DNA from: Phycicoccus sp. M110.8
GTDB taxonomy: Bacteria; Actinomycetota; Actinomycetes; Actinomycetales; Dermatophilaceae
Reading direction: 5' to 3'
DNA length: 64,000 nucleotides
Assembly (NCBI RefSeq): GCF_032464895.1
Contig: NZ_JAWDIC010000001.1
Coordinates: 1,240,001 to 1,304,000, forward strand
The notes under the pieces were generated by a model. It was given only the letters and a program-made list of their open reading frames with translations, was not told the origin of the DNA and ran no database searches. The translations under genes were made by a program, and so were the position numbers. Positions within the stretch are counted from its first letter, which is position 1, and every line of letters begins with the position of its first letter. This document shows, piece by piece, positions 16,642 to 26,381 of the stretch.

Positions 16642-16719
16642 CAGCCCGTGGGCCGCGCAGGTCGTCCCCTGCGCACGCCTCGCCGCTCGTCTCGGCAGGC
16701 AGGGCCCACGGGCTGTTTC
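16642..16719 (+). ncRNA. Structured leader RNA / terminator (three-way junction)
   Basis: A perfect 13-base outer stem (16642-16654 with 16703-16715) encloses a hairpin GCGCAGG/CCTGCGC (655-674) and a second smaller one, then TGTTTCC follows. This predicts a compact three-way junction that could terminate or attenuate transcription before the DUF4232 gene. Together with the strong leader ORF it fills the 401-base gap between 16399 and 16799. No Rfam family can be assigned by eye. Confidence 0.5.
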
Positions 16720-16799
16720 CTGCCCGGGCTCCCGGTCGGACCAACCCAGAGGCGCCCTCGGACGTCTCCAGGACAAGGGGAACCGACAGGAGGATCGTC

Positions 16800-17471
16800 A
16801 TGGCAGGAACGGGACACCAGGGCCGACGGCACCTTGCGGGGCTCACGCTCGTCGCGACGGCGGGACTGGCCCTGGGGGCATGCGGCGGCGGGGGCACCTC
16901 GGGCGGATCGGGCAGCTCCAGCAGCTCCAGCAGCGCGACGCCCTCGAGCGCCACCGGCACATCCTCGAGCTCCACCACCAGCAGCAGCTCCTCGAGCGCC
17001 ACGTCGAGCGGGTCGGCCGGCTCCAGCAGCGGCACGGCCACGACGGCCGCCGCCCGGTGCACGGCTGTCACCACCCGCACCCGAGCGGTCACCGAGCCGG
17101 GTGGAGGAGCGGCAGGCAGCTACGGCGTGGAGCTCGTCACGACCAACACCGGCCGGACACCCTGCACCCTCAAGGGCTTTCCCGGCGTCTCCCTCACGGC
17201 ACCGGGCACGGGGGCCCAGCTCGGCGCGGCCGCGGACCGTGAGCCGGGGCAGACGACCCCGCTCGTGCGCCTGGCACCCGGCGCCTCGGCGACCGCGCTG
17301 GCCCGGGTGACGCAGGCCGGCAACTACGGCTCCCGCTGCCAGCTGGCGAAGGCCTCAGGGTTCCGCGTGTACCTGCCCGGCGAGAAGGCCGCGCAGTACG
17401 CGCCGTACCCGGCCCAGGCGTGCAGCAACAGCGACATCCACCTGCTGACGGTGCGGCCCTTCCACACCTGA
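16800..17471 (+). CDS. DUF4232 domain-containing lipoprotein
   Basis: Predicted protein of 223 residues. A signal peptide ends in the lipobox LGAC (LVATAGLALGAC), so the Cys is likely lipidated. A Ser/Thr-rich linker of about 60 residues follows, then the DUF4232 domain, which starts ARCTAVTTRTRAVTEP and contains paired Cys (TPCTLKGFPGVSL, RCQLAKASGF, QACSN). The family is common on actinobacterial cell surfaces; its function is unknown. AGGAGG lies just upstream of the ATG. Confidence 0.88.
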   Translation: MAGTGHQGRRHLAGLTLVATAGLALGACGGGGTSGGSGSSSSSSSATPSSATGTSSSSTTSSSSSSATSSGSAGSSSGTATTAAARCTAVTTRTRAVTEPGGGAAGSYGVELVTTNTGRTPCTLKGFPGVSLTAPGTGAQLGAAADREPGQTTPLVRLAPGASATALARVTQAGNYGSRCQLAKASGFRVYLPGEKAAQYAPYPAQACSNSDIHLLTVRPFHT

Positions 17472-17514
17472 TTGGGGCGTCCCCCGGCGCCCGCCAGGGG
17501 CTCCCCCCAGCGGC

Positions 17515-17560
17515 TTTGGGTGCCCAGAGGGTCGGATATCCGACCCTCTGGGCACCCAAA
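17515..17560. terminator. Perfect 46-bp palindrome, likely bidirectional terminator
   Basis: Positions 17515-17537 are the exact reverse complement of 17538-17560, with no spacer; the centre is GGATATCC and the ends are TTTGGG/CCCAAA. It lies between the convergent DUF4232 and eda genes, so either strand would form a 20-plus base-pair hairpin ending in A/T-rich flanks. This is one of the most perfect palindromes in the window. Confidence 0.75.
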
Positions 17561-17583
17561 CGCCGGCGAGAGCGCGAGGGACC

Positions 17584-18233
17584 TCAGCGGGGCAGGGCGG
17601 CGGCCTCCCGCGCGAGCTGCTCGATGCGGGCCCAGTCGCCCTGCGCCACGGCGTCCTTGGGCGTCAGCCACGAGCCGCCGACGCAGCCGACGTTGGGCAG
17701 CGCCAGCCAGTCGGCTGCGGTCTGCGGCGTGATGCCGCCGGTGGGGCAGAACCGCAGCTGCGGGCAGGGACCGGCCACCGCGGACAGGTAGGGCCGCCCG
17801 CCACTGGCCTCGGCGGGGAAGAACTTCTGCACCTCCAGCCCGGCCTCGGCCAGCGTCAGCATCTCGGTGAGCGTGCCGGCACCGGCCAGCAGCGGCAGCC
17901 CCGAACCGAGCGCCGCCTCGACCAGCCGCGGCGGGGAGCCGGGGGTCACGAGGAACTGCGCGCCGGCGTCGACCACCTGCTGCACCTGGGTGGGCGTGAC
18001 GACCGTGCCGGCACCGACGACGATGCCCTCCACCTCGGACGCCACGGCCTCGATGGCGCCGAGCCCGGCCTCGCTGCGCAGGGTGAGCTCGATGACGGGG
18101 ATGCCGCCGCGGAGCAGGGCGCGCGCCAGCGGCACCGCCTGCTCGACCGAGTCGACGACGACCACCGGGATGACGGGCGCGAGTCCGAGGATGTCGGCCT
18201 CCCCCGAGATGACGGGCTTGGTCGTGACGGCGG

Positions 18234-18237
<4 letters not shown>
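17584..18237 (-). CDS. eda: KDPG/KHG aldolase (2-dehydro-3-deoxy-phosphogluconate aldolase)
   Basis: Predicted protein of 217 residues. It has the Eda pattern: [20 protein letters not shown], the Glu site in [26 protein letters not shown], the Schiff-base Lys in [13 protein letters not shown] and [12 protein letters not shown]. It splits 2-keto-3-deoxy-6-phosphogluconate to pyruvate and glyceraldehyde-3-phosphate, the last step of the Entner-Doudoroff pathway. Its start overlaps the edd stop by four bases (ATGA), so it is coupled to edd. Perfect palindrome 17515-17560 lies after its stop. Confidence 0.95.
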
Positions 18238-20114
<1,877 letters not shown>

Positions 20115-20173
20115 GGGTCTCCTGGCGGTCGACGGTCGGGACGGACCGCGGACGACGACTCTGGCGCCTGCGT

Positions 20174-20189
20174 TGTGACGTGCGTCACC
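20174..20189 (-). promoter_or_regulatory. CRP/GlxR-like operator upstream of edd-eda
   Basis: TGTGA-N6-TCACC matches the TGTGA-N6-TCACA consensus of cAMP-receptor-protein type regulators except for the last base, and its inner part GTGACG-TG-CGTCAC is a perfect dyad. It sits 60-75 bases before the edd start, a sensible place for control of a sugar-catabolic operon. The rest of the 240-base gap (20115-20354) holds two degenerate 21-base repeats and nothing else I recognise. Confidence 0.5.
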
Positions 20190-20354
20190 AGTGTGGGGAC
20201 GCCGTCCCGTCACGGGCAGGGGCGTCCCGGCATACGGACGGGTAGGGCCGCAGGGTGGACAGCGCGTGCGTGGCAGCACACGGCGGTGCGGGCGGCACCC
20301 GAGGCGACGCGAGGGGCACCTGCGGCGATGCGAGTGGGGCCTGCGGTGGCAGGC

Positions 20355-21035
20355 TCAGGGCTGGCGGCGCCAGAGCCGCCACGCGCCGGCGTCGTCGAGG
20401 TCGCCCTCGGCGACCCGGGTGAAGACGAGCCGGTCGTGCAGCCGGTTGCGGCGGCCACCCCAGAACTCGACCTCGTCGCAGGCGACCCGGTAGCCGCCCC
20501 AGAAGTCGGGGACGGGCACGTCGTCGGGGTTCCCGCGGTCGGGCCACTGCGCGGCATACCGCTCGTAGGTCTCCTCGAGCTGCGCCCGGCCCTCGACCGG
20601 CCGCGACTGCTGCGAGGCCCAGGCGGAGATCCGCGAGGCCCACGGGCGCGAGCCGAAGTACCCGGCGACCTCGTCGCGGTCGAGCAGCTGGGCGCGGCCG
20701 CGGAAGCGGATCGCGCGGTACATCGCCGGCCAGGTCAGGGCTGCCGCGATCCCACCCGAGGCGGCGATCTCGATGCCCTTGGACGACTCGGTGTTGGTGA
20801 CGAAGCCCGGCCCGCGCTCGTCGAAGAACCGCATGAGGACGGTCCGGACGTTCGGCAGGCCGTCGGCGTCGACGGTGGCGACGGAGATGGCGAGGGGCTC
20901 CGGGACGTCGGCCTGCGCGTCGGCCCGGGTGAGCGCGTCGTCGACCCAGCGGCGGGCCTGCTGCCACGGTGTCGGTGCGACCTCGTCCTCCGAGATGCCC
21001 GTCCCGACGTAGTCCACGCGCCGCACATCGTCCAT
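20355..21035 (-). CDS. pdxH: Pyridoxamine 5'-phosphate oxidase
   Basis: Predicted protein of 226 residues. PdxH marks: EPLAISVATVDADGLPNVRTVLMRFF, FVTNTESSKGIEIA, FRGRAQLLDRDEVAGYFGSRP, SQQSRPVE, the signature PDFWGGYRVACDEVEFWGGR and a C-terminus ending WRLWRRQP. It uses FMN to oxidise pyridoxamine- or pyridoxine-5'-phosphate to pyridoxal-5'-phosphate. Length is normal for the family. It is divergent from the 152-residue gene at 21168. Confidence 0.95.
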   Translation of the reverse strand: MDDVRRVDYVGTGISEDEVAPTPWQQARRWVDDALTRADAQADVPEPLAISVATVDADGLPNVRTVLMRFFDERGPGFVTNTESSKGIEIAASGGIAAALTWPAMYRAIRFRGRAQLLDRDEVAGYFGSRPWASRISAWASQQSRPVEGRAQLEETYERYAAQWPDRGNPDDVPVPDFWGGYRVACDEVEFWGGRRNRLHDRLVFTRVAEGDLDDAGAWRLWRRQP

Positions 21036-21167
21036 GGCGGCAGCGTATTGCCCGGCCGCCACCGCCACCGGCGCACCCGTCGGCACCGGCTTACGCTTGG
21101 AGACAGGAGAGCGGGCGACCGGTGCCGGACGCCGCTCACGAGGACGCGAGGGCGTCGGGGAGGCAGC

Positions 21168-21626
21168 ATGCCGGACAGGGGTCGGGCCGTCGGCCGGGTC
21201 GTGAAGTGGGGCGTCAAGTACGGCCCCCACGTCGTCGTCCTGGCCCAGCAGGCCAAGGAGCCGGCGATGAAGGCTGCCCAGACCGTCCTCGACCGCCAGC
21301 GGGCGAAGCGGCGGGCGCTCGAGCACGCCGCGACCCTGCGCGAGGGCACGGTGCTCAAGACCTTCGACCCCGCCGCCGACCACGGCGAGCCCGTCTGGGT
21401 GGTCTTCACCGGGGACGAGCCGGTCGCCGCGCACCCTGCCACGACGACGCCGCTGGCCCAGCTCGTCGCGCACAGCGACCTCTCGACGCGGGTCCGGCCG
21501 GCGGACCTCCCGACGCCCGTCGAGCGGGTCAAGGCCCTGCCGCGGTCCGTCCGCGGGCGGGGACCGGGCGCGGCCCGCCGGGCGCCGGGCGGGGCGGCCG
21601 GCCAGGACGCGGGGCGCCGCTCATGA
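21168..21626 (+). CDS. Hypothetical basic protein, coupled to MpaB-like oxygenase
   Basis: Predicted protein of 152 residues, strongly basic, with an N-terminal half predicted as helix (VVKWGVKYGPHVVVLAQQ, then AAQTVLDRQRAKRRALEHA) and a middle part VWVVFTGDEPVAAHP. The C-terminus is Arg/Gly/Ala-rich and looks disordered. The stop overlaps the next start by four bases (ATGA), which ties its expression to the MpaB-like gene. I do not recognise a family with confidence. Confidence 0.7.
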   Translation: MPDRGRAVGRVVKWGVKYGPHVVVLAQQAKEPAMKAAQTVLDRQRAKRRALEHAATLREGTVLKTFDPAADHGEPVWVVFTGDEPVAAHPATTTPLAQLVAHSDLSTRVRPADLPTPVERVKALPRSVRGRGPGAARRAPGGAAGQDAGRRS

Positions 21627-22498
21627 CGCTCCTCGAGCCGATCACCTCCGGGGCGCGGCGTGAGCTCGGCCGCGCGTTGCGCTCGCGCGTGGCGGGCGAG
21701 GACGCGCAGACCAAGGCCGCCCGCATCTGGCAGTCCGAGGGCGAGCGCTGGTTCGGCCCGGACGACCCGGTGTGGCGGGTGCACGCCGACGCGGCCATGT
21801 TCCCCGGCGGCATCCGGGCCCTGCTGCTGCAGTCCCTCCACCCGCTGGCGATGGCGGGCGTCGCGGCCCACTCCGGCTACAAGGGCGACCCGTGGGGCCG
21901 GCTCCAGCGCACCAGCGAGTTCCTGGCGACGACGACCTTCGGCACGGTCGAGCACGCCCAGGAGGCGATCACCCGGGTCCGCTCCATCCACGAGCGCGTG
22001 AAGGGCACCGCCCCCGACGGCCGGCCGTATGCCGCGAGCGACCCCCACCTGCTGCTGTGGGTGCACGTGACCGAGGCCGAGTCCTTCCTCACCTCCTTCC
22101 AGCGCTACGCCCGCGAGCCGTTGAGCGACGCCGAGGCCGACACCTACGTCGAGCAGGCCGCCGTCGTGGCCCGGCTGCTCGGGGTGCTCGACCCGCCCAC
22201 CACCGTGGCGGGGCTGCGCGCCACGATCGAGGGGTTCCGCCCCGAGCTGGCCGGCACGCCCGCGGCCCGGGAGGCTGCGCGCTTCCTGCTCGTGAACCCG
22301 CCGCTGCCGCCGGCCGCCCGCCCCGGGTATGCCGCGCTGGCCGCCGGTGCCGTGGCGATGCTGCCGCGCTGGGCACGCCGACCGCTGCGGCTGCCCTGGC
22401 TGCCGGTGACCGAGCGCGTCGTCGGACGGCCGCTGGGCGGTGCGGCGACCGCCGTGGTGCGCTGGGCCATGCACGCCGAGGACCCGCGCCTGTCGTAG
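21623..22498 (+). CDS. Oxygenase MpaB family (DUF2236) protein
   Basis: Predicted protein of 291 residues. DUF2236 features are clear: the N-terminal W-x-E-x-E stretch, MFPGGIRALLLQSLHPLAMAGV, HSGYKGDPWGRLQRTSEFLA, HERVKG, and LLLWVHVTEAESFL with conserved His residues that should bind haem b. Family members include the rubber oxygenase Lcp and fungal MpaB, which cleave C=C bonds with O2. Here it lies between a small basic protein and a phytoene-desaturase-like flavoprotein, so an isoprenoid or lipid substrate is plausible but inferred. Confidence 0.88.
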   Translation: MTLLEPITSGARRELGRALRSRVAGEDAQTKAARIWQSEGERWFGPDDPVWRVHADAAMFPGGIRALLLQSLHPLAMAGVAAHSGYKGDPWGRLQRTSEFLATTTFGTVEHAQEAITRVRSIHERVKGTAPDGRPYAASDPHLLLWVHVTEAESFLTSFQRYAREPLSDAEADTYVEQAAVVARLLGVLDPPTTVAGLRATIEGFRPELAGTPAAREAARFLLVNPPLPPAARPGYAALAAGAVAMLPRWARRPLRLPWLPVTERVVGRPLGGAATAVVRWAMHAEDPRLS

Positions 22499-22545
22499 GG
22501 CCGGCTCGGCTGGTCCCCCCGGCCGGACGCTGGAAGGGTGGCGCC

Positions 22546-24129
22546 GTGGAGAGCGTCGACGCAGTCGTCATCGGAGCGGGACACCACGGCCTCGTCGCCG
22601 CGTCGGTGCTCGCCGACGCCGGGTGGGACGTCCTCGTGCTCGAGCGGCGCGACACCGTGGGGGGCGCGGTCGCCTCGGTCGAGCGCGACGGCTGGGTGAT
22701 GGACGAGTTCAGCTCGTGCCACCCGCTCGCGGCGATCTCCCCCGTCATCCGGAACCTCGACCTGGAGGCGCACGGCCTGCGCTGGAGCCGGGTCGACCGG
22801 GTCGTGGCCCACGCCGGCACGCCCGACGACCCGCGGGGCGCACTGATCCACCGCGACCCGGCCGTCACCGCCCGCGGCGTGGCGGTCGACCACCCCGGTG
22901 ACGAGCAGGCGTGGCACGACCTGGTCGGCTTCTGGCACGACATCCGGGACCCGCTCATCGACGCGCTGCTGACCCGGTGGCCGCCGGTGCGCGCCGGCGG
23001 GAGGCTCGTGCGGTCCGTGGGGGCCCGCGACGTCCTGCGGCTGGCGCGCGAGTTCCTGCTGCCGCTCAACCGGTTCGCGGTCGAGCGGTTCGAGGGCGAG
23101 CAGGCTCGCATGCTGCTCGCCGGCAACGCCGCCCACGCCGACATCCCCTCCGAGGCGCCCGGGAGCGGGCTCTTCGGCCTGATCATGGCGATGCTCGCGC
23201 AGGACGTGGGATTCCCGTCCCCCACCGGGGGCACCGGGCGGCTGGCGGAGGCCATGCGCAGCCGGGCCGAGTCGGCCGGTGCGCGGGTGGACACGGGGGT
23301 GACGGTCAGCCGCGTGGTGACGTCGGGGGGTCGGGCCGTCGGCGTCGAGACCGCGGACGGCCGTCGGGTCCGCGCACGGCGCGCCGTCATCGCGGACACC
23401 ACCGCGCCGGCGCTGTACGGGAGCCTCCTGCCGACGGGCAGCGTCCCGGCCCGGCTGCTGGAGGACCTCGAGCACTTCGAGTGGGACCTGCCCACGGTCA
23501 AGGTCAACCTGCGCCTGTCGGCACCGCTGCCGTGGACGGCGGAGTCGGCCCGCGGCGCCGGGGTCGTGCACGTCGGGCATGATCGGCAGGGCCTCATGCA
23601 CTGGGAGGCGGACCTCGCCGGGGGCACGGTGCCCGAGAAGCCGTTCGCCCTGCTCGGGCAGATGACGACGACAGACCAGACCCGGTCACCGGCGGGCACC
23701 GAGACGGTGTGGATGTACTCGCACCTGCCGCGTGGCGTCAGCGACGACACGAGCGGGGCCCTGCTCGCGGACCGCATGGACGAGATGCTCGACGCGTTCG
23801 CACCGGGGTGGCGCGAGCACCTCGTCGAGCGCTGGGTGCAGCTGCCGTCGGACCTGCAGGGCTCCGACCCGAACCTCGTGGGCGGCGCCGTGGCCGGTGG
23901 GACGAACCAGCTGTTCCAGCAGCTGGTGTTCCGGCCGGTTCCGGGCCTCGGCGGTCCCCGGACACCCGTGGACGGCCTCTACCTCGGCAGCGCGTCGGCC
24001 CACCCGGGCGGAGGCGTGCACGGCGCGTGCGGGTACCTCGCAGCGCGCGCAGCCCTCACCGACTCGGCCTGGTGGGGCAGGCCGCGGCACCGGCTCGAGC
24101 TCGCGGCGCTGCACTGGCTCTACCGCTGA
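22546..24129 (+). CDS. Phytoene-dehydrogenase-like NAD(P)/FAD-dependent oxidoreductase
   Basis: Predicted protein of 527 residues. It starts with a dinucleotide fold (VDAVVIGAGHHGLVAASVLADAGWDVLVLERRDTVGGA) and continues with DEFSSCHPLAA, a central FAD-binding region (GTGRLAEAMRSRAESAGARV, then RRAVIADTTAPALYGSLL) and a C-terminal motif YLGSASAHPGGGVHGACG. This is the COG1233 carotenoid-desaturase-like group, many members of which have unknown substrates. The GTG at 22546 is fixed by the FAD motif. It is probably co-transcribed with the MpaB-like gene 47 bases upstream. Confidence 0.88.
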   Translation: MESVDAVVIGAGHHGLVAASVLADAGWDVLVLERRDTVGGAVASVERDGWVMDEFSSCHPLAAISPVIRNLDLEAHGLRWSRVDRVVAHAGTPDDPRGALIHRDPAVTARGVAVDHPGDEQAWHDLVGFWHDIRDPLIDALLTRWPPVRAGGRLVRSVGARDVLRLAREFLLPLNRFAVERFEGEQARMLLAGNAAHADIPSEAPGSGLFGLIMAMLAQDVGFPSPTGGTGRLAEAMRSRAESAGARVDTGVTVSRVVTSGGRAVGVETADGRRVRARRAVIADTTAPALYGSLLPTGSVPARLLEDLEHFEWDLPTVKVNLRLSAPLPWTAESARGAGVVHVGHDRQGLMHWEADLAGGTVPEKPFALLGQMTTTDQTRSPAGTETVWMYSHLPRGVSDDTSGALLADRMDEMLDAFAPGWREHLVERWVQLPSDLQGSDPNLVGGAVAGGTNQLFQQLVFRPVPGLGGPRTPVDGLYLGSASAHPGGGVHGACGYLAARAALTDSAWWGRPRHRLELAALHWLYR

Positions 24130-24154
24130 GGGCGTCGCGACACCGCCCACAGTG

Positions 24155-24213
24155 CCGAAGTCCCAGACTTCGGGCCCAACTCCCGCCCATGGTGCCGGAG
24201 TCCCAGACCTCGG
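24155..24213. repeat. Two 19-bp palindromes with 40-bp spacing
   Basis: CCGAAGTCCCAGACTTCGG (24155-24173) and CCGGAGTCCCAGACCTCGG (24195-24213) start exactly 40 bases apart; the 14 bases before each are also alike. The first is the reverse complement of the repeat unit at 57801-57978. They lie between two convergent genes and could act as terminators. Confidence 0.8.
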
Positions 24214-24227
24214 CGGCCAAGGAGTGG

Positions 24228-24671
24228 CTAGCGCTCGCCCGCGCGGCCCTCGGCGATGAGGCCGAGCCGGCGCAGCGCCTCGGTGTTCCGCCACGCGATG
24301 AACGGGTCGACGACGCTGTCGGGCAGCGTCGCGCCCGGGCCGCGGATGATGGTCTCGTCCATCGTGATGAGCGCCCCGTCGCCGTCGTCGTCGACGCGCA
24401 TCACCACGAGCGCCTCGCCGAGCGGGCGGCCCTTGGCCTGAAGCGTGAGCTCGGTCGGCGCGTGCGACTCGACGACCTCCGTGTGGTCGTTGAGCAGCAG
24501 CGGCCAGGCGCCCACCGAGTGGTGGATCCGCGCGCCCGCCTGGGGCCAGGAGCCCTCGACGTCACGCAGCCGCGAGGCGCCCACCACCCAGCTCGGGTAC
24601 ATCCACGGGTCGGCCAGCACCTGCCACACCACACTGCCGGGCGCCTTGCACCGTCGGCTCACCGTCGCCAC
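24228..24671 (-). CDS. SRPBCC family protein (polyketide cyclase/START-like)
   Basis: Predicted protein of 147 residues beginning ATVSRRCKAPGSVVWQVLADPWMYPSWV, a typical START-like opening. ASRLRDVEGSWPQAGARIHHSVG and the C-terminal helix WRNTEALRRLGLIAEGR complete the fold, which forms a deep hydrophobic pocket. Such proteins bind or modify lipids and aromatic compounds. It is convergent with the phytoene-desaturase-like gene and may belong to the same pathway, but this is guesswork. Confidence 0.85.
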   Translation of the reverse strand: MATVSRRCKAPGSVVWQVLADPWMYPSWVVGASRLRDVEGSWPQAGARIHHSVGAWPLLLNDHTEVVESHAPTELTLQAKGRPLGEALVVMRVDDDGDGALITMDETIIRGPGATLPDSVVDPFIAWRNTEALRRLGLIAEGRAGER

Positions 24672-24792
24672 GTCCCACTCCTGCCCTCGACTGCTCGGTC
24701 CTCCTCGAGCATGCCCCAGTGGCGGCATCCCGTCGCCCCGAGCTGAACCCCGGGCGCGGTCCGCACCCCGCCTGGGAGGCTCTCGGCGCGTG

Positions 24793-25020
24793 CTACGTCA
24801 CTGACCACCATCCGGATCAGTGACGTAGGACCGGCAACCCGCCCCCTTCCAGGGGCTACGTCACTGACCACAGTGCGGATCGATGACGCAGTAGCGGCGT
24901 CCCACACCTCGTACCGGCGCTACGTCACTGATCAGCGAACCCGATCAGAGACGTAGCACTACCGACCCCATCCCTGGCCGGCCCCACGTCACTGACCGGC
25001 GAACCCGATCAGAGACGTAG
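24793..25020. repeat. Four-unit palindrome array with a 63-64 bp period
   Basis: Four imperfect palindromes of 36-39 bp begin at 24793, 24856, 24920 and 24984, giving steps of 63, 64 and 64 bases. Each pairs CTACGTCACTGA (or a close form) with TCAGTGACGTAG or TCAGAGACGTAG; the 25-27 bases between units are unrelated to each other. The array fills the 356-base gap between the SRPBCC and MFS genes and ends 7 bases from the MFS stop. No cas gene is near and the sequence between units is not protospacer-like. Confidence 0.85.
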
Positions 25021-25027
25021 TACCGCG

Positions 25028-26305
25028 TCAGGGCGTCGGCCGGTGCGCGTCGTACCGGACGAACCCCGGCTGCAGCCGCGCCAGCACCCCCATCGCCAGC
25101 ACGCACGCGATCCCGCCGAAGAGCGCCATCCGCCCCTCCCCGATCCGCGACGCCACGACGCCACCGGCCAGCTCCCCCAGCCGCGGCCCGCCCGCCACGA
25201 CGACGATGAACACGCCCTGCAGCCGCCCGCGCAGGTGGTCCGGCGTCGCCGCCTGCAGGATCGTCGTGCGGAACACGGCGCTGACCGAGTCCGAGGCGCC
25301 GGCGACCGCCATGGCGACGAGCCCGGCATACAGGGCGTGCGAGCGGGACAGCGCACCACCGGCGGCGAGCATGGAGACACCGAACCCGGCGATCGCCGCA
25401 CCCCACCCGACGATGGCGACGAGGATGGCCGCCCCCTGGCGGCGCACGTGCCCGAGCCGCCCGGAGAAGAACATCGCGAGGATCCCGCCGACGGCCGCCG
25501 CGGCCGACAGCGCGCCCACCGTCTTGGCCCCGCCCCCGAAGATCACCGCTCCGGCGGCAGGGAACAGCACCCGCGGCTGGGCGAGGAACATCGCGGCGAT
25601 GTCCGCGATGAAGGTCATCCGCACGTTGGGCCGGGTCGCGAGGAAGGTGAACCCGTCGAGCACGGACCGCAGGCCCGGGCGCGTCGTCGGCGGCCCGTCC
25701 TCGCCGTGGTCCGGCGGCAGCGGCGGCAGCGTCGACAGGCCCCAGAGCGCGGCCGTCGTGATGACCGCGTCGACCGTGTACGCCGTCCGGAAGCCGCCCC
25801 AGTCGACGAGCACCCCGGCGAGCAGCGGCCCGACCGTGAGCGAGGCGTTCATCGCGAAGACCGACAGGGCGTTGGCGGCGGGGAGCAGGTCGCGGTCGAG
25901 GATGCGCGGGTAGATCGAGGTCCGCGCGGGCGACGTCACGGCGAACGCGCCGTTCCACACCGCGACCAGCGCGTAGAGCACGCCCACGTGCGTGTTGCCG
26001 AGCCAGGCCTGGACCGCGCAGGCCACGCTCGTGAGGAACGCGACGGACTGCGCCACGAGACCGACCCGGCGCCGGTCGAAGTGGTCGATGAGCGCACCGC
26101 CGTACAGCCCCATGACGACGAGCGGGACGAGCGCGCACAGCCCGACGACACCCACCGCGGCGGTCGAGCGGGTGAGGTCGTAGACCTGCAGCCCAACCGC
26201 GACGACTGCGAGCTGCGAGCCGACGTTCGAGAGCGTGAAGCCGGTGTAGAGCCGCCGGTATGCCGGGTTGGCCCGCAGCGGGGTCAGGTCCAGGAGCAAC
26301 GGCAC
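25028..26305 (-). CDS. MFS transporter (EntS-like)
   Basis: Predicted protein of 425 residues with twelve hydrophobic segments. The start VPLLLDLTPLRANPAYRRLYTGFTL, the loop GALIDHFDRRRVGLV and the segment SPARTSIYPRILDRDLLPAANAL are typical of the MFS_3 / enterobactin-exporter-like branch. ATPDHLRGRLQGVFIV is the second-half loop motif. The exported substrate cannot be told. The GTG at 26305 is chosen because the first membrane segment starts soon after. The palindrome array 24793-25020 follows its stop. Confidence 0.87.
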   Translation of the reverse strand: MPLLLDLTPLRANPAYRRLYTGFTLSNVGSQLAVVAVGLQVYDLTRSTAAVGVVGLCALVPLVVMGLYGGALIDHFDRRRVGLVAQSVAFLTSVACAVQAWLGNTHVGVLYALVAVWNGAFAVTSPARTSIYPRILDRDLLPAANALSVFAMNASLTVGPLLAGVLVDWGGFRTAYTVDAVITTAALWGLSTLPPLPPDHGEDGPPTTRPGLRSVLDGFTFLATRPNVRMTFIADIAAMFLAQPRVLFPAAGAVIFGGGAKTVGALSAAAAVGGILAMFFSGRLGHVRRQGAAILVAIVGWGAAIAGFGVSMLAAGGALSRSHALYAGLVAMAVAGASDSVSAVFRTTILQAATPDHLRGRLQGVFIVVVAGGPRLGELAGGVVASRIGEGRMALFGGIACVLAMGVLARLQPGFVRYDAHRPTP

Positions 26306-26381
26306 GGGATGGAGCGTATGCCGCCGCGCCGGTACCGCCGTTGCCGGGCGCCGACCGCACGAAGTCCGTACGGTGACCTGC

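Noticed and set aside
24793-25020. CRISPR array (36-39 bp repeats, 25-27 bp spacers)
   Set aside because: The units are long imperfect palindromes that differ from one another, there is no cas gene or leader, and only four units are present.
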